NCBI GenBank assembly: GCA_003176045.1
Contig: PSRM01000068.1
Location: 1 to 60,083 of the forward strand
DNA from: Verrucomicrobiota bacterium
GTDB lineage: Bacteria > Verrucomicrobiota > Verrucomicrobiia > Limisphaerales > UBA8199
Direction of reading: 5' to 3'
Length of the DNA: 60,083 nt
The notes beneath the pieces were generated by a model that did not search any database, had not been told where the DNA came from, and was given only the letters and a program-made list of their open reading frames with translations. How positions within the stretch are numbered: the first letter of the stretch is position 1; each line of letters begins with the position of its first letter. Below, piece by piece: positions 43,967 through 52,531 of this stretch. Both the position numbers and the translations under genes were made by a program.

Positions 43967-44182
43967 TCAGGCGGTTTGTTGGCGTGCAAGGAGTTGGCCG
44001 TAAGCGCCGTTCGAGAGAAGGTCGCCCGTGCTCAGATTGAGGGCGACTTTGGCGGATGTGACTTCGACTTTGCGGATAGTGCAGAAGAAAGTGGCGGGCT
44101 TTTCGAGCTGAAAAAGCTGGAGGTCGCCGCGTGGAGGAAACTCCTTCTTAATCATACCGAGTGTTTCGATTCTTGATTTCAT
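43967..44182 (-). CDS. Tiny CBASS-linked protein 1
   Basis: 71 aa, mixed strand and helix with a basic N-terminus ('MKSRIETLGMIKKEF') and a beta core 'FFCTIRKVEVTSAKVALNL'. It starts 33 bp after the Cap15-like gene on the same strand and is not a known Cap protein as far as I can tell. Its small beta-barrel-like pattern is not assignable. Kept as real because spacing and strand match a compact operon. Confidence 0.5.
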   Translation of the reverse strand: MKSRIETLGMIKKEFPPRGDLQLFQLEKPATFFCTIRKVEVTSAKVALNLSTGDLLSNGAYGQLLARQQTA

Positions 44183-44215
44183 TCGTTGGGGTCACGGTGG
44201 GTTGGGGTGCCGGCC

Positions 44216-44869
44216 TTAAGATTTTCCCGAAACGGGGTGCTTTCCGAGGTCTGGTGGAAACTCCTCCAATCGGCGTTTCTCGCGGAAGGTGAGGGTAACC
44301 TCCCCCGTGGTGGAGCGGGCTGTCCAGTAGTTGCCTTTCAGTTTGTCCACAGGGTTGCCGAGCAACTGGAAGATGATTGTGCCGTCGTGGGGCTGGCTTC
44401 GCTCGCGAACCGAGGGCATCGGCGTGCTGTGATAGCTGTAACCCAACATACGAATTTGCTCGTCTTCGTTCAGCCAGAAGTCAGCCAGAAAGCTGCGGCT
44501 TGTCATTTCTGCCGTGTGCATCACACAGCTTATGCGAATGAACGACTGTTTAATCGTCAGGATTACGGGGATCGGTCCCGGAACTTGGCCCGTCTGGGGA
44601 TTTTTCCATGTGGTTTGGATGGCTCCTTGCCAGGTGCCGTTGAGATTTGGGAATGGAACCAGCCAATGGCGGAAGATTGGCCAACGCCAAGCGTATGCAA
44701 CAAAAAACCCGACTAGGAGCAGAACAATTGAGATGGTTTTGTAGGCGAACGTGAGTGCAAGCTTGGGGTCGAGGGCGGGTTGTTTGGCTTGGTACCAGAG
44801 GCCGTAGAAGCTGCCTGCAAAGATGACGAATATGGCGAGCGCAAACCGTTTGGCGTTGAGGTTTTTCAT
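44216..44869 (-). CDS. Cap15-like CBASS membrane effector
   Basis: 217-aa protein with two N-terminal membrane helices (about 8-25 'FALAIFVIFAGSFYGLW' and 42-64 'TISIVLLLVGFFVAYAW') and a C-terminal beta-barrel starting at 'PNLNGTWQGAI', as in Cap15 cyclic-dinucleotide-sensing effectors. In CBASS, ligand binding by the barrel lets the protein assemble and disrupt the inner membrane, killing the infected cell. The start overlaps the CD-NTase stop by ATGA. The 'NGTW' first strand and two-TM layout are the main evidence. Confidence 0.82.
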   Translation of the reverse strand: MKNLNAKRFALAIFVIFAGSFYGLWYQAKQPALDPKLALTFAYKTISIVLLLVGFFVAYAWRWPIFRHWLVPFPNLNGTWQGAIQTTWKNPQTGQVPGPIPVILTIKQSFIRISCVMHTAEMTSRSFLADFWLNEDEQIRMLGYSYHSTPMPSVRERSQPHDGTIIFQLLGNPVDKLKGNYWTARSTTGEVTLTFREKRRLEEFPPDLGKHPVSGKS

Positions 44870-45768
44870 TTGAATCCTATGTAGTCCCAGGCTGCGTTCA
44901 GGAATGCATTGGCCTGCTCTCGCGTCCAGGGTTGGGATTTGCGGAAAAGATATTTGAGTTCATTTACCTCACCCCATTCGGAACAGGTGGAGTCTTCGCG
45001 GGTGTTATTGTACGTGTGCGCAAGCACATAACGCACGTCGTCTGCGTAACGGTCGTGTTGGAATGCCTCCACCGGGCAGTTCCAAACGAGGCATTCGATC
45101 AGGAAGGAGGCGATGTCGTTGGCTTCCTGAATTCGATCCTCCTGCATCTTGTTGCGAAGGCGCTTGAGGATGCGGATGACCCGTTTGTAATGACGACCGG
45201 TTTCGTTATTGCGAGATGTTCCGTTTGCATCCGTCTGATCGGGATAGTTGACGATTCGGTTACCTTTGTCTGGCAGGAAGGCAACGCCAGAATGGTACTG
45301 GTGGGAGCCGTTGCCATTCTGCCTGCCAGTGTACCAGCGGTATTCGAAGGCAGGGACGACGTCCGCGTCAACCCTGTAAGAATTCGCGTGAACGTCAAAG
45401 GCTTTGTTGCCGGGAGTCACCGCGTCATCATCGAAGTAGGTAATGAGTGCCGCTCCGACGTACTGCTTGAATTGAGCAAAAGCCAAGGTTCCGGGGACGT
45501 TGCCGAAGTCTTCTCTGGTCTTTCCTTCTGGATAGGTATCAAAAAAAGCATCGTTGTAACGAACGCAAATGTCCACGTCGCTGTCCAGCCTCACGTTAGT
45601 GCGCGAGGGGTAAGATCCCTGGGCAAAGACGGAAACGTCCATTTTGGACAGTTTTTCGTCTGCCGCTATGGCCTTCTTTATCGCCGTCTCTGCGTTTTTG
45701 CATTTATCCGCTTCTGTGGTACCCGGACCTTTTGCCCACGAAACGAATGTATCCTCGGAGATGTTCAT
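44866..45768 (-). CDS. CD-NTase (CBASS nucleotidyltransferase)
   Basis: About 300 aa, polymerase-beta-like cyclic-nucleotide synthase. Active-site motif 'FAQGSYPSRTNVRLDSDVDI' (G51-S52, D64-x-D66) and a third Asp in 'YRVDADVVPAF' (about D136) would bind two metals and NTPs. The helical C-terminal lobe includes 'YKRVIRILKRLRN'. It should make a cyclic di- or trinucleotide on phage infection that activates the adjacent Cap15-like effector. The product cannot be told from sequence, though Cap15 partners usually belong to clades B or E. The start at 45768 was chosen over 45819, which adds a non-family tail and crosses a palindrome. Confidence 0.87.
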   Translation of the reverse strand: MNISEDTFVSWAKGPGTTEADKCKNAETAIKKAIAADEKLSKMDVSVFAQGSYPSRTNVRLDSDVDICVRYNDAFFDTYPEGKTREDFGNVPGTLAFAQFKQYVGAALITYFDDDAVTPGNKAFDVHANSYRVDADVVPAFEYRWYTGRQNGNGSHQYHSGVAFLPDKGNRIVNYPDQTDANGTSRNNETGRHYKRVIRILKRLRNKMQEDRIQEANDIASFLIECLVWNCPVEAFQHDRYADDVRYVLAHTYNNTREDSTCSEWGEVNELKYLFRKSQPWTREQANAFLNAAWDYIGFK

Positions 45769-45812
45769 CTCGCGCCAACTTTCTCGAAACCGCGCTGATT
45801 GTAGGGGCACGG

Positions 45813-45828
45813 CCACCAATGATGGTGG
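45813..45828. promoter_or_regulatory. Candidate operator palindrome
   Basis: CCACCAATGATGGTGG is a perfect 6-bp inverted repeat with ATGA centre, in the 172-bp space between the leftward CBASS operon and the rightward methyltransferase gene. It could bind a dimeric regulator controlling one or both. Confidence 0.35.
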
Positions 45829-45940
45829 ATCGGTGGCAGCGATCGCGCAATTGGAAACGGTGCGCTCGGCGGCAGGCGTATGGCCGATGCAAGCTTGGCG
45901 CGCTGTGCCGGCTGCGTAAAATGCCAGAGGTGTTCGTGTA

Positions 45941-48055
45941 ATGGAACTTGCAGACTACAGGAAATGTGTCGAGGCGCTGCCCTTTGGTAAACGCTTGCCG
46001 GGAGCAGTGTATGTTCTGCGGGGAGAGGGCGTTGAGGTTCGGGAGCATCTTGAGGCGTTATTGGATCGAGTCGTGCGGAGATTTCAGGTTTCTGATGAGT
46101 TCAATGTCATTAAGTTTCGCACGGATGAGTTGAAGGTGTCGTTCTTGTCGTATCCTGGCTTTTTTCGGGATGGACACCCGGCGCTGCGGTACGCGATCAC
46201 CGTTGACCTTGTTACCGGTCGCGCGCGGCACACGGATTATTCCGGCAACGCAAACCCGCCGATTCTCCATCGGAAAGAGACCCTTGTTCCTGCGGAGCAT
46301 CCGCGGCGGGCGGATTTTGAGGCGCTAACAAAGGCGGAGGAAGAAGCCGGACTTTACGAGGAAACCGCCACGATCGGGTTTAGGCTAAATTGGGAGCGAC
46401 TCCTGGAATCGAAAGGCTTGGCGGTTGAGGGGCACAAGCTCCAACGGCGGGCGGTGGCGGCCGCAGCGTCAAACGGGTCGTCGTCTATGGTCGTGGAGCG
46501 TCATAAAACGGCGCTGACGCGTTACGAACTGTCGAAGCCGGTGAAGAGCCTGCTGGAGTATGGGGTGTTGCGGCCCGGCAAGAGCTTTTTTGATTACGGA
46601 TGCGGCCAGGGCAGCGACATGAAGGGGTTGCGGGCCTTGGGGTACGAAGCTGATGGTTGGGACCCGGTGTTTCGCCCAGATGCACCGAAACGTGAAGCTG
46701 ACATTGCAAACTTCGGGTACGTGCTGAATGTCATCGAGGACCCAGCCGAACGCGTTGAGGCACTGGTTGACGCCTTCCGGCTTGCGAGGCGGGTCCTGGT
46801 GGTCTCCGGGCTCATCAATGAGACTGTGGATATGAACTCGGCGCGGCGGTTAGCAGACGGGGTGCTGACGCGGTCGAACACCTTCCAGAAATTCTTCGAG
46901 CAACAGGAGTTGCACCAGTACATCGAGGATGCTTTGGAGGCTACGGCGGTGCCGGTGGCTCTTGGCGTGTTCTATGTCTTTCGGGACCCGGCGGAGCAAC
47001 AAGATTTCCTGTCGGCGAGGAGCAAGCGCGCCATTGACTGGACTGAGATCAGCACGCGGTTGGGGCTGGGATGTCCGAAAACGCTGTGGCGAGCGCTGTA
47101 TCAGCAGCACAAGGAGCTGTTGGATGGATTTGGCAAGTTGGCATTGGAGCTGGGGCGGATGCCTGGGCCGGCGGAATTCCAGGATTTGAGCAGGGTGACC
47201 GAATTGTTGGGATCGCTGAAGCGGGCGCTACGAGCGTTTGTTCAGGGCGGCGGTGTCGAAAATGTCGAGTGGGATGCCATCAAGGCGCGATTTGGCGTTG
47301 GCCAGCCTGTGCGGCGGCGGTGGGAGATACTGTGCGAGGAAAACCGGGAGCTGCTGGAGGCATATTGGGAGTTATTGCTCCAGCTTGGCCGCTTGCCGGA
47401 GCCGGAAGAATTCGCCAGGTTCGGCGAGTTGCGGGAAAGGATCGGGTCGGCCAAGCAGGCAATGAGGCTGTTGGTACTTCGTGGTGGCAGCGAAGAAATT
47501 CGCCGGTCGGCGGAAGTTCGACAGCGCGACCTTTTGGTTTATGTGGCGTTGGCGAACTTGCGCAAAAAGGTTCCCTTTGGCCATTTGTCCAAGAGTTTGC
47601 GGTGGGACGTTCGCGCGTTTTTCGGCAACTACACTCGGGCGTTGAAGGAAGGGCTGGAGTTATTATATGCAGCTGGGGATGTGGGGGAGATCGAGCTGGC
47701 CTGCGAGGACCTAAAGACCGGATGGCAGGATGAGCAGGCGCTGTATCTCCACCGGAGATTGCTGAACGATTTACCGCCGGTGTTGCGGGCGTATGTGGGG
47801 TGCGCGGCTGCGTTGTTCGGCGATGTCGCGCAGGCCGATGTGATTAAACTGCACAAAGCCTCCGGCAAGGTGACATTCCTGGTTTATGACGATTTCGACG
47901 GGAAAGCGTTACCGGAATTGCGACAGCGGATTAAGGTGAATCTGCGGACCCGATGGGTGCAGGTTTTCGATCATTCGGCAGAAGGACAAGTTCTAGAGGG
48001 GAAACACCGCTTTTTGGCCTGTGCCGCCACGGTCGTCACGGATCCGCGCTGCTAG
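45941..48055 (+). CDS. Phosphorothioation-associated putative methyltransferase
   Basis: 704-aa protein matching the layout of the Dnd-linked methyltransferase family (TIGR04096 type). The N-terminal 180 residues include 'RFQVSDEFNVIKFRTDELKV' and 'HRKETLVPAEHPRR'. A Rossmann methyltransferase core follows with SAM motif 'FFDYGCGQGSDMKGL' (about 214-228), then 'GWDPVFRP' and 'ANFGYVLNVIEDPAER'. Two similar helical segments ('LARLGLG'-like units at about 365-410 and 445-490) and a C-terminal DNA-contact-like region end the protein. The role in PT systems is not defined; it may methylate DNA or process intermediates. It converges with the DnaQ gene, sharing the CTAG stop overlap. Confidence 0.82.
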   Translation: MELADYRKCVEALPFGKRLPGAVYVLRGEGVEVREHLEALLDRVVRRFQVSDEFNVIKFRTDELKVSFLSYPGFFRDGHPALRYAITVDLVTGRARHTDYSGNANPPILHRKETLVPAEHPRRADFEALTKAEEEAGLYEETATIGFRLNWERLLESKGLAVEGHKLQRRAVAAAASNGSSSMVVERHKTALTRYELSKPVKSLLEYGVLRPGKSFFDYGCGQGSDMKGLRALGYEADGWDPVFRPDAPKREADIANFGYVLNVIEDPAERVEALVDAFRLARRVLVVSGLINETVDMNSARRLADGVLTRSNTFQKFFEQQELHQYIEDALEATAVPVALGVFYVFRDPAEQQDFLSARSKRAIDWTEISTRLGLGCPKTLWRALYQQHKELLDGFGKLALELGRMPGPAEFQDLSRVTELLGSLKRALRAFVQGGGVENVEWDAIKARFGVGQPVRRRWEILCEENRELLEAYWELLLQLGRLPEPEEFARFGELRERIGSAKQAMRLLVLRGGSEEIRRSAEVRQRDLLVYVALANLRKKVPFGHLSKSLRWDVRAFFGNYTRALKEGLELLYAAGDVGEIELACEDLKTGWQDEQALYLHRRLLNDLPPVLRAYVGCAAALFGDVAQADVIKLHKASGKVTFLVYDDFDGKALPELRQRIKVNLRTRWVQVFDHSAEGQVLEGKHRFLACAATVVTDPRC

Positions 48056-48639
48056 GGGTGTACGCCTGCCATCTTTTGCAGGATCTTAGTGGTTTGGGTC
48101 GCGTCGGCAAGCGCTCGATGAGATTGCGACTCGTTCAACATCTGTTTGATCGCTTCTTCTTGCGATGTCCCGGCGAAGCCGGAGAAGTATGAAAAGACTG
48201 ATTGTACATCGGCCAAACGATGGCCGAATGGCCACTTTAGGGCGGCGCGGCTGTAAAGGTCCTTGAGAAAGCCAACGTCGAACCAGACATTCCAGCCAGC
48301 GATCAAAGGCGCGGGATTTACAGCCGCGAATGCGTGGAACTCCTTGACAACCTCTTGGATCGGAGGCGCCGCGGCAAGCTCTTGGGGGGTGATGCGGTTT
48401 TTCTGCATCGCCTCCGGCACAATCTCTGCGCCTTGCCACGGGCATACGAGGGAGGAGAACGAAGAGTTAATCTGAAGGTTGCGGTCCAGCAGCAGCGCGC
48501 CAATCTCGATGCAAGCGTTTCGGTCCGGCCTAAGCCCGGTGGTCTCTACATCCAGTACCAGCAGTTCGCGTTCGACTGGAAAGGTGTGGATGTGGGAATT
48601 CATTGCGGGTTTCGAGGAATGTGGTGAAACGAAGGTCAT
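48052..48639 (-). CDS. DnaQ-like 3'-5' exonuclease
   Basis: About 195 aa, DEDDh-type. ExoI 'LVLDVETTGLRPDR' (D30, E32), ExoII 'IAGWNVWFDVGFL' (Asp after N-V-W-F) and ExoIII 'SHRALADATQT' (His, Asp) are all present. Predicted to remove nucleotides from 3' ends using two metals. The start was set to 48639 since ATGA overlaps the stop of the hydrolase gene. Its stop lies in CTAG shared with the opposite methyltransferase stop. Such nucleases in defence loci can degrade DNA or trim ligands. Confidence 0.88.
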   Translation of the reverse strand: MTFVSPHSSKPAMNSHIHTFPVERELLVLDVETTGLRPDRNACIEIGALLLDRNLQINSSFSSLVCPWQGAEIVPEAMQKNRITPQELAAAPPIQEVVKEFHAFAAVNPAPLIAGWNVWFDVGFLKDLYSRAALKWPFGHRLADVQSVFSYFSGFAGTSQEEAIKQMLNESQSHRALADATQTTKILQKMAGVHP

Positions 48640-50066
48640 GTAACCGCGGGCCACTCGCGGAAGAGGGTCGCGTCGTGGGGAGTGTCGATAGCCCTTTCAA
48701 AGTTGCGCATTATCCAAGCGAAGTAGTCGTCGGAATCGGATGTTCTGCGGTACACAAGAGCCGGAGGAGATGAGTGGATTTTGTTGGACCATAGGGAGCG
48801 CGGCACAAAATAGAGCAGGTCGTCAAAGCGGTAGATACTGTGGTTGATGTTGTTGGAGAAACGGAAAAGTTTGAGGTGGCCTTTTCGTCCGCTGTCATCC
48901 CCGAGTTTTATCCATGAAATGGTTATTTCCTCCACGCGTTTTTTCACCTCTTCTGGAGTGATCCCATCGAAATGGTAGGCGAGCCCGGGCACGGCGGGAC
49001 TGTCTGGGGAGAGAGTGCAAACCCGCATAACGGTTTGCGGATTACTTAGGGCTTTTGCGATGTGCAAGGCGTTGTCCCCGATCCAGGTTCGACCATAAAC
49101 GAGAACGATATCTATCTGGGTGGCATTTGCGAAGAGGTCCTTAAACGGCAATTGTGAGAAATCAGAGATGTAGGTGGAGAATCCAGCGACTGCGCGAAAG
49201 CTCTGGAAAACCTCGACCGGCGCTTCCTGCGACAGCAATCCCGGTGGCGGGAGTTGCACGACGTTTTGGGCGTGATGCTCGATGATGGTGTTGGCGATCG
49301 CTTTGTGGACCTTCCCGCTCTTCCAGTAGCAGGTGTGCAGGCTCACCGGGAACCACGATAATCGCCGCACCGGCACGTCTTTCACTTCTTTGAACAGCCT
49401 CCCTATCGGGAAGGCGATCGGATCTCTGTAATGAATGAAGTTGACCCAACTCAGAAAGTCCTTTGGAGCGAGGTCGTCATTCACCAGCGAAAACAGTGAG
49501 ATTGGTGAACCCATCGTGATCACCGAGATACGCGAAACCAGTGATTGGAATCCCTGGACGTGATATCGCATCAGGTTGCTCAATAAATCGTGCAATATGA
49601 TGCTGCCGAGGCTGTGCGCCACAATCACAATGCTGAATGGTTGGCCCGCCTTGACTTGTGCCTCGAGGGGTTCAAGAAAATCTTTAAATACCCTTCTCTT
49701 GATCGGTTCCTGGAATCTTCCGATGTAGGTGAAAACATCTCCGATGAGGTTGATCGAGAGGTCACGAATAAATGCGAATTTGAGCGCATGCTGCAGCAAT
49801 TTTTTGGGCCCACGCGTCCCAAACAATTCGGGAAAGATCCTGAGATAAAGATTGTTCTGCTCGGCCGCGCCGATGTTGGCGTAAAAGATCGGCTCGTAGC
49901 GCACTAGGTCCGCGGCATTCAGGCCTTTCCATTTAGCCGCGTTAGGATCCTTTTGCAGTTTCCGCAGCAGTTTCGTGAGTTTTCGATGGATGCCCTGCTG
50001 CAAGGGGGCCGAGTAATCCGGGGTTTGCGCGCCGATGCCGTGAATAATGTAGCAAAGAGTCGCCAT
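48636..50066 (-). CDS. Alpha/beta hydrolase with unknown C-terminal domain
   Basis: 476-aa protein. N-terminal 'LCYIIHGIGAQ' is the oxyanion strand-turn and 'IVIVAHSLGSIILHDLL' the nucleophile elbow (Ser near residue 150) of lipase-like alpha/beta hydrolases. 'ITMGSPISLFSL' and 'VNFIHYRDPIAFPIG' fit the Asp region, and 'SLHTCYW' may hold the catalytic His. Residues of about 300-476 form a separate domain ('IDIVLVYGRTWIGDNALHIA', 'MRVCTLSPDSP', 'IYRFDDLLYFVP') of a type I cannot name, possibly a sensor. No membrane segment is present. It is coupled to the DnaQ gene and placed inside the dnd locus. Confidence 0.7.
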   Translation of the reverse strand: MATLCYIIHGIGAQTPDYSAPLQQGIHRKLTKLLRKLQKDPNAAKWKGLNAADLVRYEPIFYANIGAAEQNNLYLRIFPELFGTRGPKKLLQHALKFAFIRDLSINLIGDVFTYIGRFQEPIKRRVFKDFLEPLEAQVKAGQPFSIVIVAHSLGSIILHDLLSNLMRYHVQGFQSLVSRISVITMGSPISLFSLVNDDLAPKDFLSWVNFIHYRDPIAFPIGRLFKEVKDVPVRRLSWFPVSLHTCYWKSGKVHKAIANTIIEHHAQNVVQLPPPGLLSQEAPVEVFQSFRAVAGFSTYISDFSQLPFKDLFANATQIDIVLVYGRTWIGDNALHIAKALSNPQTVMRVCTLSPDSPAVPGLAYHFDGITPEEVKKRVEEITISWIKLGDDSGRKGHLKLFRFSNNINHSIYRFDDLLYFVPRSLWSNKIHSSPPALVYRRTSDSDDYFAWIMRNFERAIDTPHDATLFREWPAVT

Positions 50067-50212
50067 ACTCTGTGCGCTGAATTATGAGGGCGAGGTTGGC
50101 GGAATCAAGTACATTGCGATTTCTCCGGTATGAGGATTCAAATGTGAGTCCTCTCACGTTTCCTACGACGGCGGCGAAATTGCGACGCGAGGCGCCAGAC
50201 GCGAGAGAATGG

Positions 50213-51343
50213 TTAACGGAGAGAATGGACGGCTTTGATTAATTCGGGCCAAGGTGGGTCCTCGGTGAGGTGGCACCAGGAGAGGCGAAGAGCGCCTTTG
50301 ATGTGATCCTCGCCGAGGCTCATAGCGGTGAGGACATGGCTGGGGGTGTAATTTTGGGAAGTGCAAGCGGAGCCATTGGAGATGGCGACGACATCTTTGA
50401 GAGCGAGCATGACAGCTTCTGAATCGAGGCCGGGAATGGCCACATTGAGCGTACTCGGCAAAGCCTTGGACTGGTCGCCGGTGGTGACGGCGCCGAGTTG
50501 CAGGAACGCGGCGAGCGCCTGAGCTTTGATTTGCTGACAGCGTTCGGCTCGTTTTTTGTGATCGCGGCCGGCGAGTTCGGCGGCTTGGCCGAGGGCGACG
50601 ATCAGAGCGACGGGAAGGGTGCCGGGCCGGAGGCCGCGTTCCTGCCCGCCGCCGAAGCAGAGCGGTGTGAGGGGCGGTCGACCATAGCCACGGCGGCGCA
50701 CAACCAGAGCGCCGATACCTTTCGGGGCGTAGAGTTTGTGACCGCTGACGCTGATCAAATCGAGACGTGGGTTTTGGAGATCGAGAATGATTTTGCCGAA
50801 GCCCTGGGCGGCATCAACGTGGAAGAAGGCTTCATGTTGGCCGAGAGCGTGGGCGATGTCGGCCAAGGGCTGAATGATACCGGTCTCGTTGTTGACGTGC
50901 ATGACGGAAACGAGCAGTGTTTCTGGCCTAAGCGCGGAAGCAATCTTCTCAGGGGCTACTGCACCGTCCGGTTCCGGTCCGATTAAAGTGATCTCAAATC
51001 CGTGTTTTCCCAGAAACTCGAGAGGTTCGAGCACGGCCTTGTGCTCGATCGCCGTGGAGATGATGTGGCGTTTGCCGGTTTTGTCGCCATGTTCGCGCAG
51101 GCCAAGGATCGCAAGGTTGTTGGCCTCAGTGGCGCCGCTGGTGAAAATGATTTCATCGCGCTGAGCATTTACAAGCGCCGCGACCTGATCGCGGGCTTTC
51201 TGAACCCCTTGCTTGGCTCGGGCGCCATATTCATGCGTGCGGCTGCCGGCATTACCGAATTCTTCGCGGACATATTTCAGGAACTCACGCTCAATTTCGG
51301 GGTCAATGGGCGTCGTGGCATTACAGTCGAGGTAAACTGGCAT
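50213..51343 (-). CDS. dndA: Cysteine desulfurase DndA
   Basis: 376-aa PLP enzyme of the NifS/IscS family, supplying sulfur for DNA phosphorothioation. Motifs are 'YLDCNATTPIDP' at the start, 'TSGATEANNLAILGL', 'HVDAAQGFGKI', the PLP lysine in 'SVSGHKLYAPKG' (about residue 205) and the active Cys loop 'ISNGSACTSQNY' (about 327). It is divergent from dndB with an 86-bp gap, the usual dndA arrangement. IscS-like housekeeping roles are possible, but the position favours DndA. Confidence 0.9.
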   Translation of the reverse strand: MPVYLDCNATTPIDPEIEREFLKYVREEFGNAGSRTHEYGARAKQGVQKARDQVAALVNAQRDEIIFTSGATEANNLAILGLREHGDKTGKRHIISTAIEHKAVLEPLEFLGKHGFEITLIGPEPDGAVAPEKIASALRPETLLVSVMHVNNETGIIQPLADIAHALGQHEAFFHVDAAQGFGKIILDLQNPRLDLISVSGHKLYAPKGIGALVVRRRGYGRPPLTPLCFGGGQERGLRPGTLPVALIVALGQAAELAGRDHKKRAERCQQIKAQALAAFLQLGAVTTGDQSKALPSTLNVAIPGLDSEAVMLALKDVVAISNGSACTSQNYTPSHVLTAMSLGEDHIKGALRLSWCHLTEDPPWPELIKAVHSLR

Positions 51344-51365
51344 GCGTGTATGTTAATCTAGAAAT

Positions 51366-51419
51366 TGTTTGTTAAAGTGTTGACAGGATTTGCCAAACTG
51401 CCATCGTGTTTAGCAAACA
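51366..51419. promoter_or_regulatory. Divergent dndA-dndB control region
   Basis: Contains TGTTTGTTAAA (51366-51376) and TGTTTAGCAAACA (51407-51419), the second nearly palindromic and just before the dndB start, and TTGACA (51380-51385) as a possible -35. No good -10 is visible. The repeated TGTTTnnnAAA boxes may be operators; in other systems DndB represses the dnd operon. No Shine-Dalgarno precedes dndB. Confidence 0.4.
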
Positions 51420-51429
51420 GTGACAAACT

Positions 51430-52521
51430 ATGGAATCTCTGTCCAACCTGAATTTTCCGGTCATCAAAGGAGTGCAAGCCGGGCGCGAGTATTACGTCGC
51501 GATGTGGACGCTGCGGATGATGAAGCAAATTTCGATTTTCGATGGGCACGAGCTCCCGGCGGAGTTGCGGGCGCAGCGGGTGTTAAACAAGGCGCGCATT
51601 CCCGAGATGGCCACTTACATCCTGGACAATCCGAAGGACTACATTTTCTCGGCGATTACAGCGTCTATTGATTCAGAGGTTGAATTCCAGCCGATTTCGA
51701 ACAAACCGGGCGAGGAGCGCCTGGGAATTTTGAAAGTGCCGATGGAAGCGAAGTTCATCATAAACGATGGACAGCATCGGCGGGCGGCAATTTTGTCGGC
51801 GTTGGAGGAACGCCCAGAATTGGGAAGTGAGACGATCGCAGTTGTGTTTTTCCTGGATGTGGGCCTGGCGCGGAGCCAGCAGATGTTTGCGGATTTGAAC
51901 CGGTATGCGATTCGGCCGAGTAGGTCATTGAGCGTGCTTTACGACCACCGAAACGAAAAGGCGAAACTGGCCAGGCTAACGGTGATGAAGTCGGATTTTT
52001 TCAAGGACATCGTGGACCTGGAGAAGAGTTCGCTTGCACTACGGTCGCGGAAGCTCTTTACCCTGAGCGCGTTTTGCAACGCGTGCGCCGATCTGGTGGA
52101 CGGTCTCGCCGACGGGGACTTGGAGCGGGACGCGGCGCTCGCTCGGGAATACTGGGACGCGGTGGCGAAACAGTTTGCGAGCTGGGGCCAGGTGCGGGAT
52201 GGGAAGATTGCGTCGAGCGAGATTCGAGAGGGCTATATCCACTCGCACGGGATAGCATTGCAAGCGATGGGACGAGCGGGGAATGCGTTGCTGAAGGGAA
52301 ATCCTGGCGGATGGAAGACGCGGTTGAAGGGGTTTCAGGAGATCGATTGGAGCAGGAAGAACAAGAAGGTGTGGGAGGGCCGGGCTATGATTGGCGGGAC
52401 AGTGTCGAAGGCTAGCACAAACGTCATATTGACAACAAACGTGATCAAGCGTCAGCTTGGCATTGAGCTCAGTACGGAAGAACGGCGTGTGGAGGATGCG
52501 GCAAATCGGAAAAAGGAATGA
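51430..52521 (+). CDS. dndB: DNA phosphorothioation protein DndB
   Basis: 363-aa DGQHR-domain protein. 'AKFIINDGQHRRAAILSAL' (about 107-125) is the signature, with 'QQMFADLNRYAIRPSRSLSV' after it as in DndB/DptB-like proteins. DndB is not required for sulfur insertion itself; it regulates operon expression or site usage. It is first in the run dndB-orf-dndC-dndD-dndE and divergent from dndA. Confidence 0.88.
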   Translation: MESLSNLNFPVIKGVQAGREYYVAMWTLRMMKQISIFDGHELPAELRAQRVLNKARIPEMATYILDNPKDYIFSAITASIDSEVEFQPISNKPGEERLGILKVPMEAKFIINDGQHRRAAILSALEERPELGSETIAVVFFLDVGLARSQQMFADLNRYAIRPSRSLSVLYDHRNEKAKLARLTVMKSDFFKDIVDLEKSSLALRSRKLFTLSAFCNACADLVDGLADGDLERDAALAREYWDAVAKQFASWGQVRDGKIASSEIREGYIHSHGIALQAMGRAGNALLKGNPGGWKTRLKGFQEIDWSRKNKKVWEGRAMIGGTVSKASTNVILTTNVIKRQLGIELSTEERRVEDAANRKKE

Positions 52522-52531
52522 AAGGCGGATT

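Noticed and set aside
47071..47733. 220-codon plus-strand frame inside the methyltransferase
   Set aside because: Shadow of the 704-aa gene in another frame; Gly/Ala/Arg-rich with no domain.
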